Notes: generated by a model not told the origin, from the sequence alone. Counted from the stretch's first letter, positions 28,813 through 40,441 are shown. The stretch: 50,448 nucleotides of DNA from Candidatus Saccharimonadota bacterium (GCA_027371825.1 DAHXLE010000019.1:1-50448), one strand, 5' to 3'. Made by a program: numbers and translations.

Positions 28813-31311
28813 CTAGAGCCGTTCTGCTTTTAAGCTTTCTTTAGCTCGTAAGGATACTTGATCGAGCAGCGCGTTTACCTCACTGGCGGTCATGGTTTTT
28901 ATATAACTTGATATAGAAAGTCTGAGTGTAATATGTTGATAATTCGTGTCTTTAGGGGATTGGTATATATCTACCGGAGTTAGCTTAAAGGTTGTGTTCT
29001 TTGGCGCCTCATCGGCGATGACCTGATGCACAAAATCATAGAGAACCGAATAGCATATATCAACAGGAGCCTTGAGTGATATATCCTGTTCGACACTAGG
29101 AAATTTGGACAAAGGCACATAGCTGGATTCTTTCATGATTACATCGGCCAGAACTGTGGTATCAAGCTCAAACCCGCTGCAATATTTCGGTAGTTTAAGC
29201 TTTGAAGTAACTGACTGCTTAAATTCGCCCAAAATGCCCAAAAATTGCCCGGTTTCTTTTACGCTTACTAATGCCGACCGCCCTTGAAGGTACGGACACA
29301 TGACGGCATATTTTTGGTCTTCTATGCTAATGGGCTTAAAAGACAGTTCTTCGCCACCCGTTAAGACGTTGAGATATTTTAGTGCCATATAGTACGGAGC
29401 ACCTTCGAATAAAATATGATCATTGGCGGCAAATACCAATCCAACATACTGATCTTCAACTGGCAAATTCTCGTTATCCAAACCTCTCTCCTTAGTGTGG
29501 GTCATGCCAATCTCGAACATGGCAAAGCGTTCTGTGCCGTTTTTAATTGCAGCATGAACTTTATCAAGTAGGCTAGGAATAATGCTCATTCTATAAAACT
29601 GGAGGTCAGGACTCAGAGCATTAGCAAGCTGATAAGCCAACTCCTTATTCTGCCCTACGCCGTCAATAAGTTTGCCGTGAACAAAACTATACGTCAAAAC
29701 TTCATTGGCACCTGCCGCACTTAATCTTGAGCGTATTAAACTCTTCGCTTTAAGCAGATAATTTTTGCTTACCGGCGTCAATACTCGGCTTGGCAGTAGT
29801 AACGGCAAATTATCGTATCCCTTAAGACGACCGACCTCCTCCAGAATATCCTCCTGAATGGAGATATCGGTTCTCCAAAACGGAACTCGAATATCGATAA
29901 AGTTGCCGTTGTTATTACATTCAAATTCAACGTTTGATAATAGCTTAGAGACCTCGTCAGACTTAATATTCATGCCCAGCCGTGCTGAGAGAAAATCAGC
30001 GCTGGTCTTAAGTTCCACCGATGATGATTCGGTTTCATGCTTATCATCGACCAAATTACTGCTGATTTTACCGCTACAAATTGTCTCGATATCCCCACAA
30101 ACAGCTCCAAGAACAGCTAAATTTTGCTGAGTACTTTGACCTTTGGTAAATCTGGTTGCGGCTTCCGTAAAAATGCCAAGCTCCATACAACTACGACGTA
30201 TCGAATACATGTCAAATGTTGCGCATTCCAATATGATATTAGTGGTTGATTGACTAACCTCGCATTCAGCTCCACCCATTATCCCCGCTAAGCCGATTGG
30301 GTGCTTGTCGGTAGCAATAACAATATCCTTGTCACTTAACGTTACGATTTTATTATTGATAAGCTTAAGTTGCTCTTTGGGGCTGGCTTTGCGAACAATC
30401 AAGTTCACACTTCCTTCATTTTGCAACTTAATTTTATCGTAATCATAAGCATGTAGTGGCTGGGCAGTAAGTAACATGTAATAGTTGGTTATATCGACTA
30501 CGTTATTGACGGGTTTTTGTCCAAGTCGTACCAGGGCAGATATCAGCCAAAGGGGACTGCCCGTAACCTTTACCCCGGTTATGCCGATGGCCGTAAAACG
30601 TGGAACAAGCTGGTTTAGCTCATTATGGACGCTAAAGTTCAGCTCTGAATTGAAGGTTTCGGTTATATCCCATTTTGTTGCGTACCACGATGGACTTTTA
30701 AACTGCCGACCGCAAATTCCCGCCACTTCCCGGGCTATACCAAGCTGACCAAACAAATCGGGACGATGCGTGAACATCTTGTTTTCTATGTCTATGACAA
30801 TGTCGTCTAGCCCGTATTTGGTAGCAAAATCCTCGCCAGCATCAACCTGATCAAGTATGTCGACAATCCCGTTATGATCATCGCCCAAACCAAGTTCCCG
30901 AGCGCTGGCAAGCATGCCGTTACTCTTTAGGCCTCTTATGTCTCTAACTTCCAGTTTATAGGGATCATTATCCGTAGTCTGCGGTACGATAGTCCCGGGC
31001 GAAAGCCATACCGCCGACATATTGGCTCTTACGTTCGAAGCCCCGCAGACCACCTGAACATGCCCATCGGCGTTCCGCTCGACATCTTTGACTACTCCTC
31101 CGTCATCGATCATACATAAATGCAAATGGTCAGAATTAGGGTGGTTTACGCACGAAATAACTTTTACGATTATTACTCCTTTATATTTCTGTCCGTAGTC
31201 ATATACAGCCTCAACACCACCAAGTTGCGCGCCTATCTTTTCTATTAGTTCGTCTTTCGGCGGAAGATCAAAGTCTACCAACTGGCGAATCATATTCAAA
31301 CTTACTCTCAT
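28813..31311 (-). CDS. pheT: phenylalanine--tRNA ligase beta subunit
   Basis: EMAP-like domain VISCVNHPNSDHLHLC, B5 domain, C-terminal FDX-ACB domain; downstream of pheS. Confidence 0.97.
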   Translation of the reverse strand: MRVSLNMIRQLVDFDLPPKDELIEKIGAQLGGVEAVYDYGQKYKGVIIVKVISCVNHPNSDHLHLCMIDDGGVVKDVERNADGHVQVVCGASNVRANMSAVWLSPGTIVPQTTDNDPYKLEVRDIRGLKSNGMLASARELGLGDDHNGIVDILDQVDAGEDFATKYGLDDIVIDIENKMFTHRPDLFGQLGIAREVAGICGRQFKSPSWYATKWDITETFNSELNFSVHNELNQLVPRFTAIGITGVKVTGSPLWLISALVRLGQKPVNNVVDITNYYMLLTAQPLHAYDYDKIKLQNEGSVNLIVRKASPKEQLKLINNKIVTLSDKDIVIATDKHPIGLAGIMGGAECEVSQSTTNIILECATFDMYSIRRSCMELGIFTEAATRFTKGQSTQQNLAVLGAVCGDIETICSGKISSNLVDDKHETESSSVELKTSADFLSARLGMNIKSDEVSKLLSNVEFECNNNGNFIDIRVPFWRTDISIQEDILEEVGRLKGYDNLPLLLPSRVLTPVSKNYLLKAKSLIRSRLSAAGANEVLTYSFVHGKLIDGVGQNKELAYQLANALSPDLQFYRMSIIPSLLDKVHAAIKNGTERFAMFEIGMTHTKERGLDNENLPVEDQYVGLVFAANDHILFEGAPYYMALKYLNVLTGGEELSFKPISIEDQKYAVMCPYLQGRSALVSVKETGQFLGILGEFKQSVTSKLKLPKYCSGFELDTTVLADVIMKESSYVPLSKFPSVEQDISLKAPVDICYSVLYDFVHQVIADEAPKNTTFKLTPVDIYQSPKDTNYQHITLRLSISSYIKTMTASEVNALLDQVSLRAKESLKAERL

Positions 31312-31345
31312 CGCACAATCTCCTGGTTGGTCTGTCTTTTATCGG

Positions 31346-32386
31346 TCATTTAAACTGCCTTAAAAAATTTAGATTAGCACTTTCAAAATGGCGAATATCC
31401 TCTATGTCATACTTCATCATAACCAGACGGTCTATGCCCATCCCCCAGGCGAAACCGCTGTAACGTTCTGAATCAATGTCGGCTTCCTTTAAAACATTAG
31501 GGTGAATCATACCGCAACCTAAAAGTTCAATCCAACCGGTCTGACTGCAGACAGTACAGCCAGCCTTATCACAAAAAGGACAACTAAGCGCAAATTCGAA
31601 ACTAGGCTCGGTAAAAGGAAAATAGAATGGCTGAGTTTTCACTTCAAGAGTTTTTTCGTAATATCGTTCGAGAAACGTTTTCAAAGTGGCGATGAGGTTA
31701 CCAACGTTAGTACCTTCTCCGACATATATGCCTTCTATTTGGTAAAATGTATGCTCGTGTCTTGAATCAAGATCTTCATTCCTAAAAACCCTACCCGGTA
31801 TGACCGCTGCTATCGGGGTACCTTCTAAAAGGCCGGCTCGATAAGTTCGCAATATTCTGTTTTGCATCGTCGAAGTGTGAGCCGGTGCAATGTACCCATC
31901 GATAGTCGAGAACGTATCATAGTCATCTTTAGCCGGATGATCTTTCGGAAAGTTTAAACTCGTGAACATGTGATAATCATCATCAAGTTCTCTGCTTTCA
32001 ACAGCACCAAATCCCATCAAATAAAAAATGTCCAATACTCTCTCCAGTTCACTCATAAGTGGATGTTTACTGCCGAAATCACTGGTTAAAGTTGTCGCTC
32101 TATTGTTGATTTTGGTATTAACATCAAATGGAGCGGTAACGTCGATAGGTGGTAAATCGGCCGAACCGTTGTCGGCGGCCGTATCCACTAAGGTGCGTAG
32201 TTCGTCCTTGAGATTATTAAGTTCCTTTCCGTAAACGCTCCTATTTTCTGGCGGCATGGTTTTGATCGCATCAAAAAGAGCTCTAAGCTCAACCGCTTTT
32301 AGAATTTCTTCCTTGTTAGTCAGCGTTTGAAAACGTGATCTCAGAAGTTGAGCGGTTTTATTTATTTCTTCATTATCATAATTCAT
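31346..32386 (-). CDS. pheS: phenylalanine--tRNA ligase alpha subunit
   Basis: HPLMSELERVLDIFYLMGF, GRVFRNEDLDSRHEHTFYQIEG, GFAWGMGIDRLVMMKYDIEDIRHF. Confidence 0.97.
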   Translation of the reverse strand: MNYDNEEINKTAQLLRSRFQTLTNKEEILKAVELRALFDAIKTMPPENRSVYGKELNNLKDELRTLVDTAADNGSADLPPIDVTAPFDVNTKINNRATTLTSDFGSKHPLMSELERVLDIFYLMGFGAVESRELDDDYHMFTSLNFPKDHPAKDDYDTFSTIDGYIAPAHTSTMQNRILRTYRAGLLEGTPIAAVIPGRVFRNEDLDSRHEHTFYQIEGIYVGEGTNVGNLIATLKTFLERYYEKTLEVKTQPFYFPFTEPSFEFALSCPFCDKAGCTVCSQTGWIELLGCGMIHPNVLKEADIDSERYSGFAWGMGIDRLVMMKYDIEDIRHFESANLNFLRQFK

Positions 32387-32504
32387 CGCTGCTAAAAGTA
32401 TAACGATTTTGCCCTTGAAAAGTAAGTATATAGAATGCTTAAAATAGATCCGGTATGTTACGACTTAATAAATCAACGTATACTACAGACAAAAGGAACT
32501 AAAG

Positions 32505-33002
32505 ATGCCTAGTTTTAGTTATGATATAGTCTGCGATTACGATAAAGGTGAGATCAATAATGTTTACGATCAGGTACATAAAGAGATCGCGAGTCGTTAT
32601 GATTTTAAAGGGTCATCGGCGTCTATCGAATGGCTAAGTGCCGATAAAGACGGGTTTAAGATTACCGGTGACAGCGAATTTCAAATAGACAGCATAATCG
32701 ATATAATTCGAAAAAGATTAGCCGGTCGTAATCAGAGTCAGAAAATATTAGATGTTTCTGCAGATATTGTTGTTTCGAATCTAAAGTCGACAAAAGTTAT
32801 TCCATTTTTAAAAGGTATCAAGCAATCAGATAGTAAAAAAATCACCGCTCTTATCCGTGAATATAATCCAAAACTAAAATGTGCCATACAGGGTGAAGCC
32901 ATAAGAGTGAGTAGCAGTTCAAAAGACGACCTGCAGGCTTTAATGGGATACCTTAGAACCCATGATTTTGACTTCCCTCTGATGTTCACTAACTATCGTT
33001 AG
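32505..33002 (+). CDS. YajQ family (UPF0234) nucleotide-binding protein
   Basis: MPSFSYDIVCDYDKGEINNVYDQVHKEIASRYDFKGSSASIEW. Confidence 0.93.
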   Translation: MPSFSYDIVCDYDKGEINNVYDQVHKEIASRYDFKGSSASIEWLSADKDGFKITGDSEFQIDSIIDIIRKRLAGRNQSQKILDVSADIVVSNLKSTKVIPFLKGIKQSDSKKITALIREYNPKLKCAIQGEAIRVSSSSKDDLQALMGYLRTHDFDFPLMFTNYR

Positions 33003-33066
33003 CGACGGTTAACGATCAAAGCTACCAAAATTTCTTATGCTAATTTTAGGCTATAATTTATAAGTA

Positions 33067-34461
33067 ATGAAGGACGACAACGACCGGCGCATTAAAGTAA
33101 CAGCTGAGACTGATGCGGCTAATAGCAGCAGTTCAAAGCAGTACCTGATCGATCTGGCGCAGAGTGTATTAAAAACTAACGACAAAGGGTCTTTCACTAT
33201 TCCGGCTCAAGGTTTATATCCTCACCAATGGTTGTGGGACAGCTGTTTCATATCAATCGGAATCAGTCATTATGACATCGAACGGGCCAAACTCGAGATT
33301 TTAAGTCTACTAAGAGGACAATGGACAAATGGTATGTTGCCACATGTCATACTTAATCCCAACCCCAGGGACGAACAAGGCCATAAACTGAGGAACATTA
33401 ACATGTGGCAAAGCTGGCGCAGCCCCAATTCACCCGAGGATGTTACAACTTCCGGTATAACTCAACCACCGATGATAGCAGAAGCTGTTATTCGTATCGG
33501 TCAACTGCTTAAATGGCCGGAACGAAGGTCATGGTACAAAATGGTGTATCCTGCCCTCATAAATTATCACCAGTGGTTATATAATGAGCGAGACCCCCAC
33601 AAAGAAGGTTTGGTGATGCAGATTCACCCATGGGAAACGGGTTTGGATAATACTCCGCCCTGGATGTACGAACTTCACACTCACTTGTTGCCGGGTTGGA
33701 TACGTTTTTTAAAAAGTACCGGGCTTCATCGGATTTTCGGATTGTTTAGAAGTGACACACGATATGTTCCACGAGAGCAGCGGGAAACAAATATTGAAGA
33801 GTTGGCATCGTATTCCATAGCAAGACGTTTTCGCCGAAAAAACTATGATTTTGATAAAATTATTGATCACTCCCTTTTCGCTATTGAAGACTTAACGTTT
33901 AATTCGATCTTCATTCGTGCCAACAATCATCTTCGCACAATAGCCAATAGTATAAGAGAAAAAATTCCACCCGAATTATCCGAGGCTATGGGCAAAACAG
34001 AAAAGGCCTATGATCAGCTCTTTGATCCTTATGCCTCCGAGTATTTTTCCAGAGACTTTGTGACTCACCGGTTACTCAAAGAGTCGTCGGTCGCAGCGCT
34101 AATGCCGCTTTATGCAGGATCCATTAGTCAGGAACGTGCCGAAACAATCGTCAGGTTGCTAGAGAATGAGCACCGTTTTGGCCCGGCGTACCCCGTTCCC
34201 AGTGCGCCTTTAGATTCTCCGCTTTTTAATCCCAAACGTTATTGGCAAGGTCCTACTTGGATAAATATGAACTGGTTAATTATTGACGGACTTCGTAGGT
34301 ATGGGTTTAATGATCACGCTGAAGCACTTAAGGATAGCACGATAGAAATGGTAGAGACAGCCGGGGGCTTCTTCGAATACTTTGACCCCTTAAACGGTGA
34401 AGGTGCTGGTACCGACAATTTTTCCTGGAGCGCCGCGCTGATTATTGACCTTTTGTCATAG
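33067..34461 (+). CDS. MGH1-like (GH63-related) glycoside hydrolase
   Basis: LYPHQWLWDSCFISIGISHYD, GQWTNGMLPHVILNP, RYWQGPTWINMNWLIIDGLRRYG. Confidence 0.82.
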   Translation: MKDDNDRRIKVTAETDAANSSSSKQYLIDLAQSVLKTNDKGSFTIPAQGLYPHQWLWDSCFISIGISHYDIERAKLEILSLLRGQWTNGMLPHVILNPNPRDEQGHKLRNINMWQSWRSPNSPEDVTTSGITQPPMIAEAVIRIGQLLKWPERRSWYKMVYPALINYHQWLYNERDPHKEGLVMQIHPWETGLDNTPPWMYELHTHLLPGWIRFLKSTGLHRIFGLFRSDTRYVPREQRETNIEELASYSIARRFRRKNYDFDKIIDHSLFAIEDLTFNSIFIRANNHLRTIANSIREKIPPELSEAMGKTEKAYDQLFDPYASEYFSRDFVTHRLLKESSVAALMPLYAGSISQERAETIVRLLENEHRFGPAYPVPSAPLDSPLFNPKRYWQGPTWINMNWLIIDGLRRYGFNDHAEALKDSTIEMVETAGGFFEYFDPLNGEGAGTDNFSWSAALIIDLLS

Positions 34462-34497
34462 CCATGCTATAAATAGTCCTGTTTATGAGGTATTTTT

Positions 34498-35265
34498 ATG
34501 AATTTAAATAAACTCGGCATACCATATACCCCGTCACTAAAAGCCTACGACGTAAGATATCTTCTTGCCCAAAGTCAGACCAACGTTTCAGGCGGCGTAA
34601 CAGGGGAGCGCTACGCTTCCGCAGCTTACGACCTAGCCATGGAGGATTGCTATCGCAATACCGACCCTACAGCCGCCGGCGAAGCAGCGTCGCACGGAGA
34701 ATTACAAGCCGAAAGAGGTCAGTATGGGTTAGACTATACCGATCGTTCGACAAAGTGGTATAACGAATCTATTAGGCTGTTGTCGGGTGATGATCCATCG
34801 TCTAAACGAGAGATTCGAGCAACACATTTAAATCACTTACGTACGGTCGGTATTAGATTAGGAAGGCTGATTGTGAACGAGGAGTATGATCATTCGCTCT
34901 ATACTGATGCCCGGGAATCGTATGCTCGAGCCATGGAAGGCATTGACGCCGATGATCCGTACGGTATTATGTCTATAAAAAATATGGCTTTTGTCGAAGC
35001 TATGGTACAAAACGCCAAAGAAGCCACATCTTTATCTATAGAAGGCCTTAGATTATTACCTGGTGTACGGACCGAAAAACTCTCGGCTGCAAAGCAGGGT
35101 ATTGAGACATCGGACAGTAGAGTCGGAAAACTTAACACCGGACATTTACGATTCGTTGCTAAACAAGCTATAAGTCTGTCTGCTGCCGGTGCATTAGCAG
35201 AAACGTCACGTGTCCCCGGTACTTCCAAAAAGGTGTCACAGCTAGCTCTTCGAGCTTTATTGTAA
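34498..35265 (+). CDS. hypothetical protein, 255 aa
   Basis: long ORF 3' of the glycosidase, TPR-like helical content; no recognised motif. Confidence 0.65.
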   Translation: MNLNKLGIPYTPSLKAYDVRYLLAQSQTNVSGGVTGERYASAAYDLAMEDCYRNTDPTAAGEAASHGELQAERGQYGLDYTDRSTKWYNESIRLLSGDDPSSKREIRATHLNHLRTVGIRLGRLIVNEEYDHSLYTDARESYARAMEGIDADDPYGIMSIKNMAFVEAMVQNAKEATSLSIEGLRLLPGVRTEKLSAAKQGIETSDSRVGKLNTGHLRFVAKQAISLSAAGALAETSRVPGTSKKVSQLALRALL

Positions 35266-35269
35266 GTAT

Positions 35270-36325
35270 TTATTCTTCTAGAGACGGTTTATTTAATTCT
35301 ATAGGTTCAACCACTGAAGACGTATCGGTTATTTTTACGACATCTTTGTCTATTTTACTAAGTTCCCTATAGGTAGTATTAAAATGACCGACGGCACTAC
35401 CCAGCGACGCTCCCAGTTTCTGCATATACCCGTTATGCGCAAGTAAATGTTTACCGAGTTGCTCTATATTTTTTTTGATCTTGTCGGTATCATTTTGTAT
35501 CTGAAGTGATCTGAGCCCTTGAAGAATAATCTGCAACATAGCCGCCAAAGTACTTGGCCCGACAATGGTTACTTTTTTTTCAGCGGCTGCATAGTGCATT
35601 AAACTCTGCCCGCTTACACCTTCAAGCCCGACTCGACCGGCCAGCAAATCGTAATAAATAGTCTCGGATGGAATAAACATTAAAGCTTGGTCGAGAGTAC
35701 CTTTAGCCGGATTGATATACTTTGCTGTCTCGTCTATGCGCCGCTTCAGATCCGATAAAAATTGCTTTTCAAAAGTAGAACGTTGGTCGGATGATGCATT
35801 CAGTAAGCGAGTATAGTTCTCAAGCGAAAACTTACTGTCTATCGGCAGGATTTTACCGTCTAATTTTATTACGGCATCGACGATTAGCCCGGGACCCATT
35901 TTATATTGAAGCTCGAAGGTACCCGGAGGCAGCATATCTTTGATGACCTGTTCCAAGTAATACTCACCTAAAACGCCACGCTGTTTTGGATTAGAGAGTA
36001 CGTTTTGCAGCGTTTTCAGCTCAGCCGCTACATCACCGACACTCTTGTTTGTCCTGTCTAACTCAGTTAGTTTCTCAGTAACTTCCCTAATTATCTTAGC
36101 GCTGGCTTGGAACTGGGCATTAGCCTGTCTATTATTTAGCCCAAGCTGATCATTCAATTGCTTCTGAAGACCTTCTTTAAAACTATCAACAGTCTTATTT
36201 AACTCAGCTATGTCAGCCTTTAGCATAAGAGTTGATTCCGAAGGCGAACGTTTATATTTGGCCAACAACAATCCAAGTATTGCAGCCACAAGAAGTACGC
36301 TAAGCAAAATAACCACTGCCAACAT
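35270..36325 (-). CDS. rmuC: DNA recombination protein RmuC family
   Basis: N-terminal TM and coiled coil; GVLGEYYLEQVIKDMLPPGTFELQYKMGPGLIVDAVIKLDGKILPIDSKFSLENY. Confidence 0.92.
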   Translation of the reverse strand: MLAVVILLSVLLVAAILGLLLAKYKRSPSESTLMLKADIAELNKTVDSFKEGLQKQLNDQLGLNNRQANAQFQASAKIIREVTEKLTELDRTNKSVGDVAAELKTLQNVLSNPKQRGVLGEYYLEQVIKDMLPPGTFELQYKMGPGLIVDAVIKLDGKILPIDSKFSLENYTRLLNASSDQRSTFEKQFLSDLKRRIDETAKYINPAKGTLDQALMFIPSETIYYDLLAGRVGLEGVSGQSLMHYAAAEKKVTIVGPSTLAAMLQIILQGLRSLQIQNDTDKIKKNIEQLGKHLLAHNGYMQKLGASLGSAVGHFNTTYRELSKIDKDVVKITDTSSVVEPIELNKPSLEE

Positions 36326-36342
36326 AATCTTTATGTTACCCC

Positions 36343-37038
36343 TTAACTCTCTATAGTGACAGTCGTACCAATCGGAGCCCAGTTATATATCCACCTGGCG
36401 GTCGCCAGAGGCAGTTCTACGCAACCATGGGAGGCATTATTGGAGTATGGACTAATATTACCGAAAGCGTTAGCTGCTCTCCAGGTAGCATCGTGAAGGC
36501 CGTAAGCTCCATAGCTATTAAACAAAAATGGCATCCAATAATTGACATAATCATCCCAGCTACCGGTAGTATCGGAGCCTTTAAGGTAGATATTTGTTTC
36601 TTTGGCGTATATATGGTAAGTTCCGGGTGGAGTCAAATCTGCAGGATACTGTTCCATGCCAGTCACAACCGGCGAGTTAAACAACACTGCACTCAGGCCA
36701 CATGCCCACAAATGTCTCTGAGATATGCTCACGACTATAAGATTGGTAATGGTATTTCCGGTACACACAGTACTGACGGGTTTTACGACTATCTGGGGTT
36801 GAGATGATGTCGGTTGTTTCTGTAAAGGTTTATTATCCGATATCGTGCGCGTAGAGAATGGTGAAAAAACCGTCAGCCATACTACCAAAGCCAACAAAAT
36901 TATAGCGTAAAACCATTTTCTGTAACGCTTAGGTCTGCCGGCCGGAGACGACACATCCGAATACCGGCCGCGACCATTAGACGATCCCGCTCGATAGCTG
37001 GACGTATGTGAGTTGTTGGTCTTGGATTTATTTTGCAT
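36343..37038 (-). CDS. L,D-transpeptidase (YkuD) with N-terminal TM anchor
   Basis: LIVVSISQRHLWACG, PPGTYHIYAKETN, NASHGCVELPLATARWIYNW. Confidence 0.9.
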   Translation of the reverse strand: MQNKSKTNNSHTSSYRAGSSNGRGRYSDVSSPAGRPKRYRKWFYAIILLALVVWLTVFSPFSTRTISDNKPLQKQPTSSQPQIVVKPVSTVCTGNTITNLIVVSISQRHLWACGLSAVLFNSPVVTGMEQYPADLTPPGTYHIYAKETNIYLKGSDTTGSWDDYVNYWMPFLFNSYGAYGLHDATWRAANAFGNISPYSNNASHGCVELPLATARWIYNWAPIGTTVTIES

Positions 37039-37123
37039 ATATGTACGATCAGGTTACTTAAAAACAATAACCATTATACCACTGCCGTCCTTAAGCTGCG
37101 CTCAATGTTGTCTGTGGTAATGA

Positions 37124-37738
37124 TTAATTCGAGGATCTGTTGGCTTTCAATATTTTAGCAAACCAAATAAGTTCGCTATACAGTGAACCGATAGACTGAT
37201 CATAGTGTTTTTTAAGATCGGGCCTTATTTTGCCACTGTTGTCGAAAATTTCCTGAATTCTTGGAAAGTATACGTCAAAGCTAATAGCAACCATCCCTAA
37301 CTCCCTAACGACCGGAACCATTGATTCGACGGCTCTTGTACCACCCCATCCCCCATTACTAACTCCCGCTAATGCCACCGGCTTATGATTATATGTATCG
37401 AACTCGCTATCCAGCATGCGCTTTAGGGATCCGGAGAAGCTATGGTTATACTCGGGTATGATGATAAAAAACGCATCTGCTCTTCTTGTTATTTCTGTAT
37501 ATCTAGGATCTTTGTATTCTAGATCATTGCCGTCAAGAGGAAAGTTAAATTCTTGCGGATCAACTAGTATTACTTCGGTATTCGGAAGTTTTTTCCCGTA
37601 TTCCGCTATGTATTTAGCAGCAAATATAGACAGTCTTAATTCTCTGGCCGTACCGACAAGCACCGCAACGGTAATTTTGTCCATATAGGGTGCGATTATA
37701 TAGCAATGGACAATTACAGTAAATTGCCTAATCGACAA
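37124..37738 (-). CDS. NADPH-dependent FMN reductase family (start probably MDKITV)
   Basis: VAVLVGTARELRLS, AFFIIIPEYNHSFSGSLKRMLD, ALAGVSNGGWGG. Confidence 0.88.
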   Translation of the reverse strand: MSIRQFTVIVHCYIIAPYMDKITVAVLVGTARELRLSIFAAKYIAEYGKKLPNTEVILVDPQEFNFPLDGNDLEYKDPRYTEITRRADAFFIIIPEYNHSFSGSLKRMLDSEFDTYNHKPVALAGVSNGGWGGTRAVESMVPVVRELGMVAISFDVYFPRIQEIFDNSGKIRPDLKKHYDQSIGSLYSELIWFAKILKANRSSN

Positions 37739-37925
37739 AGAGAAGTCGTTTTACGTACTTATCTTCATCTCAACGATTGACCGTTGCAGGTTCTTACCGC
37801 AAATCACCTGACTATAACTACTCTAAGGTATGCCTTGATAACCACTATCACATAAAAAATGGTTCAAATGTCTTTGTTCCCATTCGCAGACGCACACCCC
37901 CGTCTATACAAAACAACTTTATGAA

Positions 37926-38222
37926 CTACTTGTTACGGCTGCGCTTCGCCTCGTGTTTAGGCCAATAGCTGGATGTTATCAACCCGGCAACTAGCGCTCC
38001 TGCGGCAAAGAATATAAAACCTCGTATCGGGTGTGCATGATTATGCGCAAGATGTAAAAATATTGCCCCGACTATTATAATCAACCAGCCCCAAACAACA
38101 TTAGCCTGTGATGATGAGTTACCGAATGGGGTAAGATGAGTCTTACCTCTGACACCGCTAAAAAAATATGGCAGACCGTATACCATGAATAATCCGGCCA
38201 AAAAACTCCAGACAATTACCAT
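37926..38222 (-). CDS. hypothetical membrane protein
   Basis: 98 aa, three hydrophobic segments. Confidence 0.6.
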   Translation of the reverse strand: MVIVWSFLAGLFMVYGLPYFFSGVRGKTHLTPFGNSSSQANVVWGWLIIIVGAIFLHLAHNHAHPIRGFIFFAAGALVAGLITSSYWPKHEAKRSRNK

Positions 38223-38261
38223 AACCCCTCCTTATCTTATAGTAAATATTGTACAACTAAA

Positions 38262-40100
38262 TTAATTTTTGTGCCTTTTTCTCTTAAGTGGATCTAGCTC
38301 TCTTTTGCGCAACCTTAAGTTCAGTGGCGTGACCTCTAATAGTTCGTCATTTTCAATAAAATCAAGACACTGCTCAAGGCTAAAAACGACCGGTGGTGTC
38401 AGCTGAACTGTACCGTCAGAAGATTTGCTACGCATATTTGTTAAGTGTTTGGCTTTACAAACGTTTATTTCCAGATCTTCGACTCTATTGTTAAGCCCGA
38501 TGATCTGTCCGGCATAGACATTTTGAGCCGGTCCAATAAATAACGTACCTCGAGCCTCGGCGGTCTCCAAAGAATATGGCATTGTTACGCCTGTTTCATA
38601 TGATATTAATACACCGTTTCTAAGCTGCTTCAGGGCCACCGAGACCGGTTGGTAGCCTATCAGCAATGAATTCATAATAATAGTTCCCTTAGTAGCGGTC
38701 ATTAGTAGGCTGCGAAGACCGAGTAAATTTCTGGTCGGCATCTCGTATACCAACTTGATAACTCCTTTAGACTCTGAGGCAAATTGCTCCTTAAGATTAG
38801 CACGCCTTTGTCCAAGCTCCATCTGTATGGTGCCTACATACTCGCCCGGTATTTCAATTATCACCTCTTCTACCGGTTCAACTTCCTTGCCATTCTCTTT
38901 GACAGTAATAACCTCCGGGCGACCGACTTCAAATTCATAGCCCTCACGCCTCATCGATTCGATTAACACGCCAAGGTGTAGCTCGCCTCGACCTGAAACC
39001 GTAAAACCAATTCCATTGTCTCTGACTCTAAGACCGACGTTAATCTCAAGTTCTCGCTGAAGTCTTTCTCCGATTTGTCGACTAGTAGTAAATGTTCCTT
39101 CTTTGCCTTTGAATGGACTGGTATTAGGCCCTAAGTATATTTCAAGTGTTGGTGCTTCAACCTCGATTGTCGGTAAAGCTTCGGGATGATCAACGTCCGT
39201 AATCGTTTCGCCTATACTGGCTTTTTCTATACCGGTGAGCTGCACTATGTCACCGGCAATCCCTATTTTAACCTCGCTGCGGTTTAGCCCCTGCGATGAG
39301 TATATCTGATCTACCTTGGCTCTTTCGAATGTTCCGTCTTTTTTGCAAAGCATCACTAATGTACTGGGTATGATTTGGCCGCGCGATATTCTACCTATAG
39401 CATACTTACCTTTGAAGTTATCCCATGCCAATGCCGTAACAAGCATTTGAAACGGAGCATCCAATACGACCTTTGGAGCCGGTATCTGAGCTATAATAGC
39501 GTCGAAAATCGTGTTCAGATCAGCTGGTGCATGGAGTGGATCGGACGGTAAGGTCTCCCAAGATTTCCCTTCTCTGCCGATAGCGTAATATACGGGATAA
39601 TGAAGCTGGTCCTCGTGTACGGCAAGCTCTAAGAAAAGATTGGCAAGTTCATCCTCAACTTCTGTTACTCTCGACCCGGTTTTGTCAATTTTATTAATAA
39701 CAACTATCGGGCGTAGACCACCTTCGAGAGCTTTTTCTAACACAAACTTAGTCTGAGACATCGGACCTTCGACGGCATCTACTATGAGAAGACAGCCGTC
39801 CGCCATGTTAAGAGTCCGTTCTACTTCACCGCTGAAATCGGCATGCCCGGGGGTATCGATAATGTTAATCCTGTATTCGCCATGCTGAACAGCGGTTACT
39901 TTCGCCGTGATAGTGATACCACGCTCCCTTTCTTGATCCATGCTGTCCATTATTAATGTCTGTGACATCTCGGCCTGGTTATCGCGAAAAGTCTTAGATT
40001 GCTTTAATAGCCCATCTATCAAAGTAGTTTTACCATGATCGACATGAGCAATGACAGCTATGTTGCGTATCTTGGCTGGATCTTGGTGAGTTTCTTGCAT
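38262..40100 (-). CDS. typA: translational GTPase TypA/BipA
   Basis: [51 protein letters not shown]. Confidence 0.97.
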   Translation of the reverse strand: MQETHQDPAKIRNIAVIAHVDHGKTTLIDGLLKQSKTFRDNQAEMSQTLIMDSMDQERERGITITAKVTAVQHGEYRINIIDTPGHADFSGEVERTLNMADGCLLIVDAVEGPMSQTKFVLEKALEGGLRPIVVINKIDKTGSRVTEVEDELANLFLELAVHEDQLHYPVYYAIGREGKSWETLPSDPLHAPADLNTIFDAIIAQIPAPKVVLDAPFQMLVTALAWDNFKGKYAIGRISRGQIIPSTLVMLCKKDGTFERAKVDQIYSSQGLNRSEVKIGIAGDIVQLTGIEKASIGETITDVDHPEALPTIEVEAPTLEIYLGPNTSPFKGKEGTFTTSRQIGERLQRELEINVGLRVRDNGIGFTVSGRGELHLGVLIESMRREGYEFEVGRPEVITVKENGKEVEPVEEVIIEIPGEYVGTIQMELGQRRANLKEQFASESKGVIKLVYEMPTRNLLGLRSLLMTATKGTIIMNSLLIGYQPVSVALKQLRNGVLISYETGVTMPYSLETAEARGTLFIGPAQNVYAGQIIGLNNRVEDLEINVCKAKHLTNMRSKSSDGTVQLTPPVVFSLEQCLDFIENDELLEVTPLNLRLRKRELDPLKRKRHKN

Positions 40101-40255
40101 TTTATTCTTATTAATTTTCCGTCAAAAAGTACACTATCTAATACTAATACTAAAATTCTAGTTCCAATTGCTTTAATTATGCCATAACCATAATATTTAA
40201 GCAAGTTTTTTAAATTGGCTAAACAGCATTTTTTCGTGATTTGTCTGATAGATAA

Positions 40256-40441
40256 TTATTTATTGATTAGCATAAACTTGATCGTTGTTGTCAGCCAACC
40301 TATGACAAAACCATAAAATACATATAATAGTGTCTTAAAGTCTTTAGGTCGCTTTATCTTCCATCTGACTATCAATACCAGGGCCCATGCCACATACAGA
40401 GCAATACTCCATGATACCCACTGTGAATTGACACTACTCAT
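40256..40441 (-). CDS. small membrane protein
   Basis: 61 aa, hydrophobic; overlaps next ORF by 4 nt. Confidence 0.45.
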   Translation of the reverse strand: MSSVNSQWVSWSIALYVAWALVLIVRWKIKRPKDFKTLLYVFYGFVIGWLTTTIKFMLINK

